A DNA stretch of 64,000 nt from Prorocentrum cordatum. Its lineage: Eukaryota > Sar > Dinophyceae > Prorocentrales > Prorocentraceae. Where the stretch lies: the NCBI GenBank assembly GCA_963575745.1, contig CAUYUJ010015837.1, positions 255,497 through 319,496 on the forward strand. Direction: 5' to 3'. The notes under the pieces were generated by a model. The model was not told the origin of the DNA. It searched no databases and was given only the letters and a program-made list of their open reading frames with translations. Shown in pieces: positions 62,651 through 64,000 of this stretch (position 1 is its first letter; each line of letters begins with the position of its first letter). Both the position numbers and the translations under genes were made by a program.

Positions 62651-63169
62651 GCAGACGCAGCCCAACACGGCCTCGACCCCATCCAGGAGATCCCTTTCGT
62701 CCCTGGCAGTTTCTTGATCGCCCCCTGTGTCCGAACCAAGCCTTTGTGGTCCAGATTTGTGACCCCTTGCGAACCTTTCTCGACAGGTCCACTCGCCGCT
62801 GGGGTATCGGACACCCCCGCTGGGGTTCACCTGGCCGAAGACATCCTTCATATTCGGACCCCCAGCCGGCTTTTCAGAAATATGTCCTGTATGGGGGTCG
62901 GGTCCATATGTGGTGGCCCAGCATTGGGAAAGACAAGCTGGCCGTCTCGATCATGTCGCTGCGAGGGATGTCTGGGAGCACCCGTGCTGGGATCAGCTCC
63001 TGCACTTCGAGGCGCAGAATGGGTCCCTGGCGGGCGCCACGGACGCCGTGCACGCCTTGGTGCAGCTGGGCGAGGTTGCCACGTACCTCGGCCGCGGTGC
63101 TCGTGGCGGCCTGGGCTGGAGGACGGTGTCGTTCGACGAGGCGCGCGGTGATCAGTATGGCGACGCGGG
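62651..63169 (+). other. Unassigned; possible retroelement-derived fragment
   Basis: A frame from 62910 reads LLHFEAQNGSLAGATDAVHA and then GEVATYLGRGARGGLGWRTVSFDEARGD before entering a GGA tract. GWRTVSFDEARG is slightly reminiscent of the post-motif-I strand of the methyltransferase-like domains in dinoflagellate retroelements. The resemblance is too weak to name it. Confidence 0.2.
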
Positions 63170-63262
63170 GGGAGGAGGAGGAGGAGGAGGAGGAGGAGGA
63201 GGAGGAGGAGGAGGAGGAGGATGAGGATGAGGAGGAGGAGGAGGAGGAGGAGGAGGAGGACC
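63170..63262 (+). repeat. (GGA)n microsatellite
   Basis: Nearly pure GGA with one GGATGAGGATGA interruption. Confidence 0.95.
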
Positions 63263-63559
63263 AGTGGAAACCCAAGAGTCATCAACGATGTTGGAATTCA
63301 CCCTCCCTCGAAGCTCCCTCTTCATAGGCCCCTACATCGGTTCATTGCCATTGGGGGAATTGCCTCGTCGGAAGACAGCAGTTTGAAGATCTTGAAGCGT
63401 GCCAGAACTTTGTGTTCGGGATTCCAACGCCACGTATTAACCTGAATGCTGCGTCTTGACGATCCAGAATCCTGCGAGAACGCGATTTTTGGGACTTCGA
63501 CACGGCGAATCAACATAACCGTTGCGCCCGCATAATCTTGAACCTTTCCAACACACCAT
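63263..63559. other. No gene seen
   Basis: Unique-looking sequence between the GGA tract and the terminal array; nothing recognised. Confidence 0.4.
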
Positions 63560-64000
63560 TTCTGGCACGTTGTTCGTGGGAATCCGTGAAACCCTTGCAA
63601 CTTTTGAAAGCGATTGCGCGCGGCGCTAAGGCGAGAGCCACATTTTTTTTAAAAAGGAACCGCCCCCAATCCGTGAAACCCTTGCAATGTTTAAAACGGA
63701 TGTGCGCTGCGCTAAGGCGAACGCCACATTTTGAGAAGGAACCGCCCTCAATCCGTGAAGCTCTTGCAAATGTTGAAAACACATGTGCGCCGCGCTAAGG
63801 CGCGAGCCACATTTTGAGAACGACCCGCTTTCAATCCGTGAAGCTTTTGCCATTGTTAGAACGAATGTGCGCGGCGCTAAGGCGAGAGCCACATTTTGAA
63901 AACGACCCGCCCGCAGTCCGTGAAACGCTTGCAAGTTTTGACAACGAATGTGCGCTGCGCTAAGGCGAGAGCCACATTCTGAAAACGACCCGCCTTCAAT
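63560..64000 (+). repeat. ~83-bp tandem array, continues beyond window
   Basis: The landmark AATCCGTGAA or a variant starts at 63582, 63668, 63750, 63833 and 63914, and the next is reached at the window end. Units hold ATGTGCGC(G/T)GCGCTAAGGC, GAGCCACATTTTGA and CGACCCGCC. Divergence between neighbours is modest, so the array is fairly young or homogenised. Confidence 0.95.

Overview
This is a gene-poor, extremely repeat-dense nuclear window, most likely from a dinoflagellate. Three things in the sequence support that. A tandem of relict dinoflagellate spliced-leader (DinoSL) sequences lies at 25230-25281. A decayed Ty1/copia-type polyprotein of the style common in dinoflagellate genomes fills 1-5983. 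One spliced gene at about 16979-18221 has short introns that carry 5-6 bp direct repeats at their borders. No species can be fixed from the sequence. There is a 100-base assembly gap at 26401-26500.

Layout. 1-6.0 kb: broken copia-like retroelement (gag zinc knuckle, protease remnant, methyltransferase-like domain, integrase, reverse transcriptase, RNase H, hydrophobic C-terminus). 6.6-10.8 kb: arrays of a roughly 20-bp G/C-rich repeat (called LGR here, core CTTGGGCCGTCTTGGAGGCC) built into 350-450 bp higher-order units. 12.2-13.5 kb: an 89-bp minisatellite and hexanucleotide tracts. 14.4-16.0 kb: a nest of small inverted-repeat elements, including three 151-157 bp MITE-like elements with matching 8-bp target duplications. 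17.0-18.2 kb: the only convincing host gene, a three-exon glycosyltransferase-like protein. 19.9-25.9 kb: trinucleotide and G-rich arrays, an RNase H remnant, and the SL-tagged retrocopy. 26.5-33.8 kb: mostly unassigned sequence, ending in an 83-nt T run. 34.2-51.7 kb: a patchwork of at least seven copies of a dispersed ~1-kb repeat (family E), minisatellites of 63, 53, 102 and 18 bp, and large (GAT)n, (TTG)n, (TA)n and (GGA)n tracts. 51.9-62.2 kb: more LGR arrays and dispersed short elements. 63.5-64 kb: the start of an ~83-bp array that runs off the window.

Function. Most long open frames here are by-products of tandem repeats whose period is a multiple of three. I would count one probable host gene (conditional on its splicing), two weak candidates (a 174-aa repeat protein behind the SL relics and a 57-aa signal-peptide-like exon), and two retroelement remnants. 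The informative content is in the repeats: TIR elements with target duplications, successive retroposition recorded by stacked spliced leaders, repeats that seed microsatellites, and repeat families that recur tens of kilobases apart in both orientations.
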